Part shown: positions 6,924 to 16,813 of the stretch, one piece after another
Layout of the letters: each line of letters begins with the position of its first letter
Numbering within the stretch: the stretch's first letter is position 1
Source of the DNA: a virus
Length of the DNA stretch: 62,291 bases
IMG/VR virus record: IMGVR_UViG_3300006750_000007
Location: 1 to 62,291 of that record
Direction: 5' to 3' (one strand)
Notes under the pieces: model-generated
What the model was told of the DNA's origin: nothing
The model's input: the letters and a program-made list of their open reading frames with translations, nothing else
The model's database searches: none
Position numbers and translations under genes: made by a program

Positions 6924-9389
6924 ATGGCGTATAATAATTTAACTCAGTTTCCTTCTCAAAAGAAATCAACTGCTCAAAAATTAGCGAGTAATAAAAAATG
7001 GGCAAAGGAATGCATTGATGCTTCTGAAGGTATTACAGACTTTAAAGACAATAGAATTCGTAGATCTTATTATAACAAGAAAGTCAACTATGATTTGTAC
7101 AATGATATCTTAGATCAAAATGATATTCAACAAGTTACAAATCCAATGGGATTACGAGATACTTCATTTCCTGCTAAGATGCAAAACTATCCAATAGCTA
7201 ATCCTAAGATAGATCTTTTATTAGGTGAAGAATATAAAAGAAGATTTGATTGGAGAGTACGTTCTGTAAACTCAGATGCTATATCACAAAAGGAAGACGA
7301 AAAGAAAAATCAAATAATGCAACTGATGAAGGAGCATTTAACTGAAGATGTATTTGATGAAGAAGAAGCAAAAAAAGAATTACAAAAATTAAATAAATAT
7401 CTTAATTACGATTACCAAGATCTTAGAGAATTAAATGCTACTAGACTTCTTACATATTTATACAAAGACCAAAGCCTTAAAACAAAATTCAATGCAGGAT
7501 TCTTAGACGGTTTAATTTCAGCAGAAGAAATTTATTGTTGTGATATTATATCAGGAGAACCAGTAATGAGAAAAGTAAATCCTCTTAATCTTCATACTTT
7601 ACGTAGTGGAGATTCTCATTTTATTGAAGATTCAGATATCATAATTGAGTTCTCATATGAATCAATAGGGAGAGTAATAGATATGTTCTATGACGAACTT
7701 ACGCCTAAAGAAGTAGATGACTTAGAGTCTGGTCATTCTTTAAAGAGCGAAACTAATTCACCATTAAATCATAAAAGTGCTAATGCTATTTTTGATCTTA
7801 GCACTTTAGCACAAGAACGTAATGGACAAGATGGACTGGTTGAAGTAAATTCAAATGCTGATCAATCTTATACAGGTGGAACATACGATACTGAAGGCAA
7901 TGTAAAAGTTACTAGAGTAGTATGGAAATCTAGAAGAAAGCTAGGCAAATTAAAATATTACGACGAAGAAGGAAACGAACAAGAAAAGATTGTTGACGAA
8001 AACTATAAAGCAGAGAAAGAGAGAGGAGAAGAAATTAAATGGATTTGGGTTAACGAATGGTGGGAAGGTACAAAAATCGGGGAGAATATTTATGTTAAAA
8101 TTGGACCACGTCCTGTACAATACCGTTCAATGGATAATCTTTCTAAATGTTATCCTGGATATGTAGGCACACTATATGCTACTAATGATTCAAAAGCGAA
8201 ATCATTAATGGATAGAATGAAACCATATCAGTATCTATATAATGTATTTATGTATAGAACTGAATTAGCATTTGCTAAATCTAAAGGTAAAATTGCACAA
8301 CTTGATTTATCTTTAGTACCAGACGAATGGGAACTTGATAAATGGATGTACTATGCTGAAGTATTAGGATGGGCCCCTGTTGACAGGTTTAAAGAAGGAA
8401 CTAAAGGTGCAGCTCAAGGAAAATTATCTGGGCAATTCCAACAACCTACTCAAGTATTAGATATGGAGATGGGTTCATATATTCAACAACATATTATGAT
8501 GTTAGGATATCTAGAGAACCAAATGGGAGAAATAGCAGGTGTTACTAAACAACGTCAAGGACAAATAGAGAATAGAGAATTAGTTGGAAACGTTGAAAGA
8601 GCAGTTAGTCAATCATCTCATATTACTGAGAAATGGTTTTCTGTTCATGATAATACAAAACTAAGAGCGCTAGCTACTTTATTAGAAACAGCTAAGTACG
8701 CATATAAAAAAGGTTCTAAGAAATTACAATATGTAACAGACGAGTTACAAACTGTAATGTTTGAAATAGATGGAGAAATGTTTAACGAAGCTGACTATGG
8801 ATTATTTATCTCGAATACTAATTCGGATATGGAATTACTTGCTTCTCTTAAGTCACTTGCACATGCAGGTATACAGAATGATAAGATATCGTTCTCACAA
8901 CTTATGGATATATACAATTCAGAATCTATATCTAGTATTCGTAGAAAAATTGAGAAGAGCGAAGCAGACAAAGCTCAAGAAGTTCAAGAAGCTCAAAAAC
9001 AACAACAAGAGCACGAGCAACAAATGGCAGCTAAACAACAAGAAGTTCAAAAAGAACTTCAACAAATGCAAATCGATAACCGTGAAGACGAACAAGCTCA
9101 TGAGATGGAGAAAGCATTACTGGATAGTAATACTAAACTTCAAATTAAAGCTATGGATTTCAACACAGGAGAAGAAAGAGATGATGATGATACTAATGAC
9201 AATTCTGTTAGAGATGACATCGATTTACAAAAACTTGTTCAATCTGGAAAGAAGATAGAGCAAGACTTTCAGTTGAAAAAAGAACAACTAACGGAAACTA
9301 AACGTAAGAACTTAGCCGACGAAAGAATAAAAAATAAGGATTTGAAGCAAAAAAAGGAGATAGCCTCCAAGCCTGCTATGACTAAATAA
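6924..9389 (+). CDS. Portal protein (821 aa)
   Basis: By position (directly after TerL, before scaffold and capsid), size and composition this is the dodecameric portal at the capsid vertex. The N-terminal half is typical of large crAss-like portals (YPIANPKIDLLLGEEYKRR, about residues 88-106). The middle holds the helical DQNLKT/FNAGF-type region. The end, from about residue 673 to 776, is a Gln/Glu/Lys-rich coiled coil, probably the barrel or crown helix. The start is preceded by an A-rich stretch. A perfect 7-bp hairpin follows the gene. Confidence 0.9.
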   Translation: MAYNNLTQFPSQKKSTAQKLASNKKWAKECIDASEGITDFKDNRIRRSYYNKKVNYDLYNDILDQNDIQQVTNPMGLRDTSFPAKMQNYPIANPKIDLLLGEEYKRRFDWRVRSVNSDAISQKEDEKKNQIMQLMKEHLTEDVFDEEEAKKELQKLNKYLNYDYQDLRELNATRLLTYLYKDQSLKTKFNAGFLDGLISAEEIYCCDIISGEPVMRKVNPLNLHTLRSGDSHFIEDSDIIIEFSYESIGRVIDMFYDELTPKEVDDLESGHSLKSETNSPLNHKSANAIFDLSTLAQERNGQDGLVEVNSNADQSYTGGTYDTEGNVKVTRVVWKSRRKLGKLKYYDEEGNEQEKIVDENYKAEKERGEEIKWIWVNEWWEGTKIGENIYVKIGPRPVQYRSMDNLSKCYPGYVGTLYATNDSKAKSLMDRMKPYQYLYNVFMYRTELAFAKSKGKIAQLDLSLVPDEWELDKWMYYAEVLGWAPVDRFKEGTKGAAQGKLSGQFQQPTQVLDMEMGSYIQQHIMMLGYLENQMGEIAGVTKQRQGQIENRELVGNVERAVSQSSHITEKWFSVHDNTKLRALATLLETAKYAYKKGSKKLQYVTDELQTVMFEIDGEMFNEADYGLFISNTNSDMELLASLKSLAHAGIQNDKISFSQLMDIYNSESISSIRRKIEKSEADKAQEVQEAQKQQQEHEQQMAAKQQEVQKELQQMQIDNREDEQAHEMEKALLDSNTKLQIKAMDFNTGEERDDDDTNDNSVRDDIDLQKLVQSGKKIEQDFQLKKEQLTETKRKNLADERIKNKDLKQKKEIASKPAMTK

Positions 9390-9411
9390 AAAAGCTATAA
9401 GCTAATTTTTA

Positions 9412-9430
9412 TTGTTAGAAACACTAACAA
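9412..9430. other. Hairpin between portal and scaffold genes
   Basis: TTGTTAG (9412-9418) pairs perfectly with CTAACAA (9424-9430) around AAACA. There is no T-run on the + strand, so it is more likely a 3'-end or mRNA-stability element within the operon than a terminator. Confidence 0.4.
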
Positions 9431-9469
9431 AAAATTGTAAAATCACTAAACAGTAACTAATATTGCATT

Positions 9470-10648
9470 ATGAATTTAGACGGAGAAATAAATTTTGATA
9501 TAGACTTGAATTCAATCGGAGACGAAATGATTCAAGTAGATATGCCAGCTGGCGCGGACGTTGCATCCTCGACAGAAGACCCAGAAACTCAAGAAATTGG
9601 GAAAAACTCAACAACCTCAGAAACCGCAGTGGACGCAGGAGAGGCGAAAGAGAAAGATCCGAATCTTATTGAGATTCCTGATACACCAACCAATCAGTCA
9701 AAGACTGAGGATAATAATTCTGGAAAGAGCCCTTCTCAGAACGCTAAGGCGTCTGATTCTCCGACAGATAATAAAATTGCAACTCTAGCTAAAGCATTAA
9801 CTGAGAAGGGCGTTCTTTCTGAAATACCTGACGATTTTGATGGTACAGTAGAAGGATTACTTGGATTAGTAGGAGGAGAAGTAAACATAGGAATACAATC
9901 TTATAAAGATTCGCTTCCTGAAGCTATTAGAAACGTTATCGATAATTACGAAGAAGGAGTTCCTTTGGACAGAACAATCGCTAATCAATCTAGACAAATA
10001 GAATACAAATCCATTACTACAGAATCTATAAATGATAATATTGAGCTCCAAAAAAGATTGGTAGCTCAAGATCTAATCAACAGAGGATACTCGGAAGAGA
10101 AAATCGCTAAAAGATTAGAAATGTTTGAAAACAATGAAAGTCTGATGGAGGAAGCAAAAGATGCTCACTCCACTTTACTTCAAGCTGAAGAATACCGCGA
10201 AATAGAAATGAAGAAAAATGCAGCGGCTAATTTTAAAAGGCAAGAAGATAACAATAGAAAGACTTTAGAAGATATTAAAACTTCTATTGACGCATCTGAA
10301 GAGATTGTGCCAGGAATGAAATTAAATAAAACTTCTAGAGACAAGTTATACAAATCATTAACCTCTCCAGTAGATAAAGATGCAAATGGAAATCCCATGA
10401 ATGCAGTCGCTGCTACGAGAGCTAAAGATGTGTTAAAGTTCGAGACTACTTTGCATTACTTACATCAGTTAGGTGTATTTAATGGAGATTGGTCTAAGTT
10501 AACAAAAGTAGCTAAGAGTAGCGCCTCTAAAGAATTAGAAGCCCTTCTTGATAATACTAATGACTTCAACGGAAACAATTCAGGTTCAGCAGGAGTATCT
10601 CCTGGTGCTGGTTCGGTTCTAGAAGGAATGAAGATTTTTGATAAATAA
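9470..10648 (+). CDS. Putative scaffolding protein (392 aa)
   Basis: The gene lies between the portal and the major capsid protein, the usual place for the internal scaffold. The first 110 residues are acidic, Ser/Thr/Pro-rich and probably disordered; the rest is helical and charged, with no enzymatic motif. This composition fits a scaffold that is removed on maturation. Codon use in the N-terminal part is more GC-rich (around 9550-9760) than its neighbours, which often marks fast-changing disordered regions. No protease gene is evident next to it. The assignment rests on order and composition. Confidence 0.7.
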   Translation: MNLDGEINFDIDLNSIGDEMIQVDMPAGADVASSTEDPETQEIGKNSTTSETAVDAGEAKEKDPNLIEIPDTPTNQSKTEDNNSGKSPSQNAKASDSPTDNKIATLAKALTEKGVLSEIPDDFDGTVEGLLGLVGGEVNIGIQSYKDSLPEAIRNVIDNYEEGVPLDRTIANQSRQIEYKSITTESINDNIELQKRLVAQDLINRGYSEEKIAKRLEMFENNESLMEEAKDAHSTLLQAEEYREIEMKKNAAANFKRQEDNNRKTLEDIKTSIDASEEIVPGMKLNKTSRDKLYKSLTSPVDKDANGNPMNAVAATRAKDVLKFETTLHYLHQLGVFNGDWSKLTKVAKSSASKELEALLDNTNDFNGNNSGSAGVSPGAGSVLEGMKIFDK

Positions 10649-10673
10649 GTAACAAGTAAAATTTAAATAATAT

Positions 10674-12152
10674 ATGTTAATTTCACCACTACAAAAGTAT
10701 GAGCCAAAAGATTGGACTGGCCTTACTACCGAAAATCACTTAGGGGCATTGTTCGCAATAGAACCTCAATTAGTGACAAGTTTAATTGAAAATATCTACC
10801 AAGTAAATCTTGGCGATGATTTAATTAGCTTTATGAATCAATTTCCAGTTGAACATCTTGAAGATGACAGACCATATGAATGGATGTTACAAGGTGCAGA
10901 TGAGAAAAACTATCCGTTAGTTGCTTCTTATGCTGATTTCGACAAAAATGCTTTACCAGCGAATGCAGGTATTAACATTACAAGGTTTGTCTTAGAATTT
11001 CCTGAAAGAGGATTCGAAGCTACTGACGTTATTGTTGGTAACAAACCAGATCTATACAAGTTGAGAGTTGTTGCAGATCCTGTGCCTGCTGGAACTAACT
11101 ACTTATATATGGTTGAATTAGTAACAGGTGATAGCAACCTTTCAGTTCCTGCTGAAGATGTAGCTGCTGGTACTAAGTGGTCTAAAGAATATTCTTTAGT
11201 TGAACAAACACTTTCAACTAGAGGTGGACTTACAAGTCACACTTCTCCTTTCAGAATGCAGAATGTAATGTCTATGATTCGTAAGCAATACACTGTACCT
11301 GGAAACATGATCCGAAAAGGTAAGAATAAGCCATTGGCTTTCTCTTGGAAAGATCAAAGTGGTAAAACTCAAACTGCTTGGATTAATAAGTTAGATTATG
11401 ACTTTATGGTTCAATGTCGTAGAGAAATGGCTAGATTGTTAATGTTTGGAACATCTAACAAAAAAGCTGATGGTACTTATGGTAACGCTGGAGATTCTGG
11501 ATTCGAGATTCGTTCTGGAGCTGGTTTAAGAGAGCAAATTGCTCCTTCAAACAAATTCATGTACAACAACTTCGATCTTGATTACTTGACTGAAACATTG
11601 TTAGGTTTATCTGTAGGGAAATTACCTGAAGATAAGAGACGATTTGTATTAGGAACTGGAGAGTACGGAATGTATCAATTCCATAAAGCTGCTGAAGAAA
11701 AAGCTTCTAACTTTACTCCTAACTTTTCTCAAGATAGAATTTACAAGTCTGGAGAAAACAAAATGGGATACAGAGGTCAGTTCTTAGAGTATAAGACTGT
11801 AAACGGTATTACTGTTGAACTTATGCATGTACCTCAATATGATGATCCAGTTAGAAATAAATTGTATCACCCAGATGGAGGTTTAGCTGAATCTAGACGT
11901 TATACTATCATGGACTTCGGTACTGCCGATGGAGACGCAAATATCAAGCGTGTTGCTATGAAAGGAGATGAAGAAATCTTCAAGTATATCCCAGGTTTAA
12001 GAGATCCTTATTCTCCATACAACAACTTGACTAAACCAGGAATGGCGTCTACATCTGTTGATGGTTACGAAGTACACAAAGCGTACATCGGAGGAATAAT
12101 GGTTAAAAATCCAATGAGAATGGCGGAATATATTCCGAACATTTTAGCATAA
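10674..12152 (+). CDS. Major capsid protein (492 aa)
   Basis: This is the shell protein, by order (scaffold, then capsid), length near 490 residues as in crAss-like phages, and composition: many aromatic and glycine residues, a mixed alpha/beta sequence and no repeats. The N-terminal arm (about residues 1-60) precedes a helical spine region. It is expected to adopt the HK97 fold, which I infer from context. The gene ends at a strong intrinsic terminator (12164-12200), which would keep capsid mRNA more abundant than the genes beyond. Confidence 0.9.
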   Translation: MLISPLQKYEPKDWTGLTTENHLGALFAIEPQLVTSLIENIYQVNLGDDLISFMNQFPVEHLEDDRPYEWMLQGADEKNYPLVASYADFDKNALPANAGINITRFVLEFPERGFEATDVIVGNKPDLYKLRVVADPVPAGTNYLYMVELVTGDSNLSVPAEDVAAGTKWSKEYSLVEQTLSTRGGLTSHTSPFRMQNVMSMIRKQYTVPGNMIRKGKNKPLAFSWKDQSGKTQTAWINKLDYDFMVQCRREMARLLMFGTSNKKADGTYGNAGDSGFEIRSGAGLREQIAPSNKFMYNNFDLDYLTETLLGLSVGKLPEDKRRFVLGTGEYGMYQFHKAAEEKASNFTPNFSQDRIYKSGENKMGYRGQFLEYKTVNGITVELMHVPQYDDPVRNKLYHPDGGLAESRRYTIMDFGTADGDANIKRVAMKGDEEIFKYIPGLRDPYSPYNNLTKPGMASTSVDGYEVHKAYIGGIMVKNPMRMAEYIPNILA

Positions 12153-12163
12153 AATATATAACT

Positions 12164-12200
12164 AGGCAGTCTGCAGAAAACTGTGGACTGCCTTTTTTTT
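12164..12200 (+). terminator. Intrinsic terminator after the capsid gene
   Basis: The 13-bp stem AGGCAGTCTGCAG (12164-12176) and CTGTGGACTGCCT (12181-12193), allowing G-U pairs, has an AAAA loop and is followed by a run of eight Ts. Since genes continue in the same direction 18 bases later, it probably acts partially, raising capsid mRNA over downstream mRNA. Confidence 0.9.
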
Positions 12201-12217
12201 AATTAATAATAAATAAA

Positions 12218-13090
12218 ATGGAGAAAAAATCAGTAGTTGCAACTGAGGAGTTTAATCCTCTACAAGAAAAAACAATTAGAATAGTAGCTGTGCCAAGGAG
12301 TAATAATTTACCTCCTGATCACGACGGAGCATTTATGTTCACTGGAACAAAACATAGTGTTTGTTTACCGTTCGACATTAAGAAAAATGGATTGTGCAGA
12401 GTCCTCACAAGAGAGGAACAAACGTTCTTTGAAAACGAATTAGATTTAGAAAAAGGAGATTTATCTGTCCATAAAAAGAAAGATAATTTCTGGCATACGT
12501 TCTACGTAGTTCTAAGTAAAGATGATCACTCATTAGATCTTAGTGATCCAATGGATAATCTTCGTTACAGAGTACTAGCTGTACAACCAGATGTAGCCCC
12601 AACATGGGAGCAAAGATATAGTTCAGGTGCATATAAATTTGCATTAGTGGATGATGAAGTTAAAACGAGAATTGCTGTGAAGCAAACAAATACTCGTAAA
12701 GATGCGTATAAGTTCTTAGGGAAGGTTGAAGACCATCCAGATAGAATGAGAGACGTTCTTCGTATCTATGGAGAAGATCCTGGAGCACGAGGTAAGAAGA
12801 AAAAAGATGAGTATAGAGAAACATTAGTTAAATCTTTAGGAGACTTAATTGATGATGATGCTAAATTAGAAAAACTAATGTTAGTAGTAGCTGATCCTCA
12901 TTTTGAAATGAAAATATTTATTGAAGATGCACTTGCGATTGCAGCATTAAAGAAAGAAGGTACTAAGTACTATCTTCCTGGAGATGATAAAATCGGTGGG
13001 ACGCTTCAAGAAACTATAGATTATTTTAAAAACGCAGTAAACCAAGATGTTTATTTGAAAATTAAAAATCAAATCGATATAAGTAACTAA
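12218..13090 (+). CDS. Virion protein downstream of capsid (290 aa)
   Basis: This is a 290-residue mixed-charge protein with no enzyme motif. It starts 18 bases after the capsid terminator and couples to the next gene by a TAATG junction. I recall proteins of this size and type directly after the capsid gene in other Bacteroidetes phages, annotated only as structural or hypothetical. A basic stretch (GARGKKKKDEYR, around residues 189-200) may contact DNA or RNA. Head completion or capsid accessory function is likely but not shown. Confidence 0.65.
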   Translation: MEKKSVVATEEFNPLQEKTIRIVAVPRSNNLPPDHDGAFMFTGTKHSVCLPFDIKKNGLCRVLTREEQTFFENELDLEKGDLSVHKKKDNFWHTFYVVLSKDDHSLDLSDPMDNLRYRVLAVQPDVAPTWEQRYSSGAYKFALVDDEVKTRIAVKQTNTRKDAYKFLGKVEDHPDRMRDVLRIYGEDPGARGKKKKDEYRETLVKSLGDLIDDDAKLEKLMLVVADPHFEMKIFIEDALAIAALKKEGTKYYLPGDDKIGGTLQETIDYFKNAVNQDVYLKIKNQIDISN

Positions 13091-13821
13091 TGCAGTATTT
13101 AACAGCCGCCGAAATGAAAGTTGAGTTTGAAATCTTATTTGATAAGATTACTAACTTATCAGCACCAGGATATGATAATGATGAAATATCATTATTCTTA
13201 AACTTAGCGCAAGAGAGAATTTTAAAAGGCAGACTGAATCCGAAAGGAAATAAATACGGAGATACATTTGAAGAAACAGAGAAAAGACGTAAAGACTTTT
13301 CTGAATTAATAAGAGATGCTATAGATGGGAGTGGTAATTTAACCACTTCCATTTCTAGTAATCAAAACGGAATACTTCCTAATGGTGTATTTTTTGATTT
13401 ACCTCTAGACTTTTTATATGCTATTACAGAAAGAATAGAAAGCGATATTGTTTGTGGAACAAGCTTTAAACAAATAGATGTTAAGCCTATTACTCATGAC
13501 CAATATAATATTAATGTAAATAATCCATTTAAACAACCTGATGATAAATTAGCTTGGAGAGTGGACTTTAGTAGAGAAAATGTAAGTTCTACAGAAAAAA
13601 AGAGACATGAAATTATAACTGATAGTTCATATTCTCCAAAAAAGTATTACCTTCGCTATATTAAACGTCCTGTGGACATTAATATTGATGGAGCCATAGA
13701 TTGCGAATTAGATGCTGCAATACATAGAGAGATTGTAGCAAAGGCCGTAGAAATAGCATTAGAGACTGTTCAAGACCCAAGATTCCAATCAATGAAGATT
13801 GAAAATAATGAAATTGAATAA
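13090..13821 (+). CDS. Probable head-tail connector/ring protein (243 aa)
   Basis: The N-terminal region (residues 1-45: LTAAEMKVEFEILFDKITN, then DNDEISLFLNLAQERIL) is the helical opening I associate with podovirus head-to-tail connector or tubular proteins that dock below the portal. A middle beta region and a C-terminal helix follow. Similar openings occur in the tail genes at 24667 and 25870. It is coupled to the previous gene by TAATG. In crAss-like virions several ring proteins bind the portal; this may be one. Confidence 0.6.
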   Translation: MQYLTAAEMKVEFEILFDKITNLSAPGYDNDEISLFLNLAQERILKGRLNPKGNKYGDTFEETEKRRKDFSELIRDAIDGSGNLTTSISSNQNGILPNGVFFDLPLDFLYAITERIESDIVCGTSFKQIDVKPITHDQYNINVNNPFKQPDDKLAWRVDFSRENVSSTEKKRHEIITDSSYSPKKYYLRYIKRPVDINIDGAIDCELDAAIHREIVAKAVEIALETVQDPRFQSMKIENNEIE

Positions 13822-13852
13822 ATAAATAATAATTAACTTAAAAACGTGTAAA

Positions 13853-15145
13853 ATGAACACAACAACAAATTCACAACTTTTACTGGTAGCTCTAGATGTA
13901 GCTAGAACAGCTTCAGTAAGTTTAGACCCTACATCAGCTGACTATTTAGCTGACGGAGAGGTAGTAGTAACAAGAGAAGATGGTAGAACAATATTAGTAG
14001 CCGCTGCTAGTCCAATGCCAGCTAAAGTAAGAGTCGTACAACGAAAAGGTGATAAGCTAGTAGCTTCTCCAATTCTTGACGGAAGCAAATTAAAATCTTA
14101 TAAAGGTGCTGCATATGCTGCTGCAACTGAACAAGTAACTTACATTGGATATAATGGTGCAAGCGAAGCTATTGACGTAATCAATTCTAATGTTTACTTA
14201 ACAAGAGTTATCCGTCAGGATACACAATCTACTTTCTTAAATAAAGAAATGATGAAGTTTGGTACTTTAAAATCTAGTGCTTCTGCTTCTCAATCTGAAA
14301 TTTCTTTAGGATTAGCTTCTTCTTTAATTGCTAACTTTGCAAGAGAACCAGAGAAAGAAATTAAATTCGAAAGTGTTTGTGATGACGCAGGCGCAATTAT
14401 CCCTACAGGGACAGGTACAGTAAATGTATCTAACGGTTCTAAAGTTATCACATTCGCAACTGCGGTTGATAATGCAACTGGAGCAACTGTATTATTAGTT
14501 AATGAATTTTTAAGATTCGGAACTGCTGTAACTGATCCAGTTTATAAGATAATGTCTATCGATGTTCCTAATGAGCAAATCACTTTAGATCGTCCTTATG
14601 AAGGCGTTTCTGATAGTGCTGTAGCTAATAATACAATCGAGCGTATTACTGTAGCTTTAGGTGCTGCTGCTGACTGGGGTGTTAAAATGACTGGTCTTGC
14701 TAGAAAATTCACTGCTGGTACTTTCAAATATTCTAAAGTAAGATTTGAAGTAACATTAGCTGAAGACTTCGGTACTACAGTTGTTACTAAAAGTGCTGCT
14801 GCAACAGAAGGTGTAGGAATGTACGAACAAGTAGCTGAACTAGAATGGTTTGTAGGAAGTAACGCAATCGAAAGAATTGGTACTCCTTCTCCAGTTATTA
14901 CTGCTTCAGTAGGAACTGAGTCTGGTCACGGATACGGATGGATTGAAATTGCTTGCGATAACGTATCTCATGTAGGCGTTGCAGGACCTGCAGTTTCTAA
15001 AATTGAAGTAAAAATTGCTTGTAACGGTGGAGCAGCTGGTGGTACTTTTGGTACTTCTATTACTGATAACACTAACGGTGTTGCTGATACACTTGATGCA
15101 TGGGCATCTGCTCATGGCGGATTTGCTGCTTCAGGATTAGCATAA
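13853..15145 (+). CDS. Probable abundant virion protein (430 aa)
   Basis: The 430-residue product is rich in Ala, Val, Thr and Gly with mostly beta-strand pattern and no charged coiled coil. It has codons that look adapted for high expression. An N-terminal segment (SADYLADGEVVVTREDGRTIL, about 28-48) resembles openings of abundant structural proteins in Bacteroidetes phages, from memory. It is followed by a strong UUCG-loop terminator. Decoration, head fibre base or tail component are all possible; I cannot choose between them. Confidence 0.65.
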   Translation: MNTTTNSQLLLVALDVARTASVSLDPTSADYLADGEVVVTREDGRTILVAAASPMPAKVRVVQRKGDKLVASPILDGSKLKSYKGAAYAAATEQVTYIGYNGASEAIDVINSNVYLTRVIRQDTQSTFLNKEMMKFGTLKSSASASQSEISLGLASSLIANFAREPEKEIKFESVCDDAGAIIPTGTGTVNVSNGSKVITFATAVDNATGATVLLVNEFLRFGTAVTDPVYKIMSIDVPNEQITLDRPYEGVSDSAVANNTIERITVALGAAADWGVKMTGLARKFTAGTFKYSKVRFEVTLAEDFGTTVVTKSAAATEGVGMYEQVAELEWFVGSNAIERIGTPSPVITASVGTESGHGYGWIEIACDNVSHVGVAGPAVSKIEVKIACNGGAAGGTFGTSITDNTNGVADTLDAWASAHGGFAASGLA

Positions 15146-15162
15146 ACAAATAATTATAAATA

Positions 15163-15197
15163 ATATATAGAGCTCTTCGGAGTTCTATATATTTTTT
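15163..15197 (+). terminator. Intrinsic terminator with UUCG tetraloop
   Basis: ATATATAGAGCTC (15163-15175) and GAGTTCTATATAT (15180-15192) form a 13-bp stem with one G-U pair, capped by a very stable C(UUCG)G loop and followed by TTTTT. It separates the head block from the fibre block. Confidence 0.92.
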
Positions 15198-15230
15198 GTA
15201 TTTTTACCTTAACATTATATCCTTTTTTTC

Positions 15231-15806
15231 ATGGCATTAGAATTAAAAATATCCGCTTGTATAAAAAACTCTTGTAACGAATTACAAATAGAAGACATTA
15301 CTGGAGTTTATGATGCTAGTGCTAATCCAACTGGATGGGAAAATGCAGCTACAGTATTAGCAGCAAATGTTTCAACAGTCGAACTTATTATCACTTATCC
15401 TGATGGAACTTCTCAAACAGAGACTTTAACGTCTCAATTTCCTGGTACAGTTACAGGAATAATTACTTACGACCCTATTACTGTTTCTGACCTATCAAGT
15501 TTCTCTGATGGGCTTTATAGTATAAAATATAAAGTAACTACAGATACAAACGTAGTTTACTCAACAATTTTACGACCTTACTTTACATGTTTAGCAGAAT
15601 GCTCAGTAAATAAACTATGGTCCGCATATGCATCTGCATTTTGCGCTTCATCTTGCGATGTTGAATTAAAATTAGAAAAAGCTCAATTAGGCGAAGCGTT
15701 ATTGAGCGCTATACGTTCAGCAGTATTATGTAATAATACAACAGCTGCAGATAGTTTATTAGAAAGATTAACCCGACTTGCAGCCTACGAGGACTGCGGT
15801 TGCTAA
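15231..15806 (+). CDS. Cysteine-rich structural protein with C-terminal CGC (191 aa)
   Basis: The N-terminal part (residues 1-125) is beta rich (LQIEDITGVYDASANPTGW, then TVELIITYPDGTS) and resembles an immunoglobulin-like or fibre-attachment module common in Bacteroidetes phages. The C-terminal 65 residues are helical with several cysteines (CLAEC, CASSC) and end in CGC. The protein at 17691-18257 has the same arrangement and the next protein starts with CNCSDQC. Paired cysteines suggest disulphide or metal links between these virion parts. It is probably a head- or tail-fibre attachment protein. Confidence 0.65.
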   Translation: MALELKISACIKNSCNELQIEDITGVYDASANPTGWENAATVLAANVSTVELIITYPDGTSQTETLTSQFPGTVTGIITYDPITVSDLSSFSDGLYSIKYKVTTDTNVVYSTILRPYFTCLAECSVNKLWSAYASAFCASSCDVELKLEKAQLGEALLSAIRSAVLCNNTTAADSLLERLTRLAAYEDCGC

Positions 15807-15820
15807 AAATATTATAAAAC

Positions 15821-16807
15821 ATGTCATGTAATTGCTCAGACCAATGCTCAACTCCTATAACAATCCCTACAGGAAATGCAGGAAATAATGGGACCGATGG
15901 CTCAGATGGAATATTCGGAGGCTTTTCAAGCAACTGGTTATTTTCTAGTTCTACTTCAACAGGACCATCAGCAACAGAAATAAGATTAAATAATGTTACT
16001 CCAGCATCAGTAGCATTTATATATCTAGCTGACTCAAATGCAAATAGTATAGATATGAGTGCTTTTCTTACTAGTTTTTATAATGGAGCTAGTTTTGGAA
16101 AAATAAGATTATATAAAGAAGACGATAAAACTAAATTTTGGTTAGGAACAATAACTGCTGTTACAGATAATGGCACAGATTTTCAATTAACTGTAACTCA
16201 TATTCAAAGTAACGGTACGTTTACTGCTGCAGATTCTATTATTGTTTCATTCGCTCCTGCAGGTGCAGATGGTGCGATTGGTGCAGCTGGTTCTAATGGA
16301 ACTAACGGTGTTGATGGAGTAACAGTACTTCACAATGATTTAGCTACTTACTCAAGATCGACTGCTTCTTTTGCTAGCGTTGCTTCTTATACAGTTCCTA
16401 TTGGAACATTAGCTACTAATGGTTCAATGTTAAAAATTAAACTTCTTATAGATAAAACTATTGTAAGTGACATTTCTAGTGGTATTCAATTATATATTAA
16501 TGGAGCAATAGCTCATTCAGGAATAGGTGGCTCACCATCTCAATTTAAATTCCAACAATCTGCAACTCATTCTATATTAGAATACACTCTTCATAGAATA
16601 TCTAATACCTCAGCAGCTTCAGATTATAGATCAGTTTCAATGGTAGACTATCAAGAGCAAAGAGCTGTAGCAGGATTTGAGAATGCTGTATCAATAGGAG
16701 TTCTAGACTTTGATGGAGCTACTACTAATATAGCAGTATATATTAAAGGCAATGGAACTGATAATGTAAATCTTAAAGGATTTTCAGTAGAGCACTATAT
16801 AAAATAA
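15821..16807 (+). CDS. Fibre-like protein with short collagen-like runs (328 aa)
   Basis: The N-terminus has CNCSDQC. Two short Gly-rich collagen-like runs follow, at about residues 19-32 (GNAGNNGTDGSDG) and 147-167 (GADGAIGAAGSNGTNGVDG). The last 150 residues are beta rich like a C1q- or knob-type fibre tip (VLHNDLATYSRST, then SIGVLDFDGATTNIAVYI). A trimeric fibre on the head or tail is the natural reading. It lies between two other structural genes with 14- and 6-base gaps, in one operon. Confidence 0.7.
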   Translation: MSCNCSDQCSTPITIPTGNAGNNGTDGSDGIFGGFSSNWLFSSSTSTGPSATEIRLNNVTPASVAFIYLADSNANSIDMSAFLTSFYNGASFGKIRLYKEDDKTKFWLGTITAVTDNGTDFQLTVTHIQSNGTFTAADSIIVSFAPAGADGAIGAAGSNGTNGVDGVTVLHNDLATYSRSTASFASVASYTVPIGTLATNGSMLKIKLLIDKTIVSDISSGIQLYINGAIAHSGIGGSPSQFKFQQSATHSILEYTLHRISNTSAASDYRSVSMVDYQEQRAVAGFENAVSIGVLDFDGATTNIAVYIKGNGTDNVNLKGFSVEHYIK

Positions 16808-16813
16808 CAAACA

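Noticed and set aside
8770-9258. 162-codon frame inside the portal gene
   Set aside because: It is the shifted reading of a Gln/Lys/Glu-rich coiled-coil region, giving Lys/Asn/Leu low complexity; the portal frame explains the DNA.
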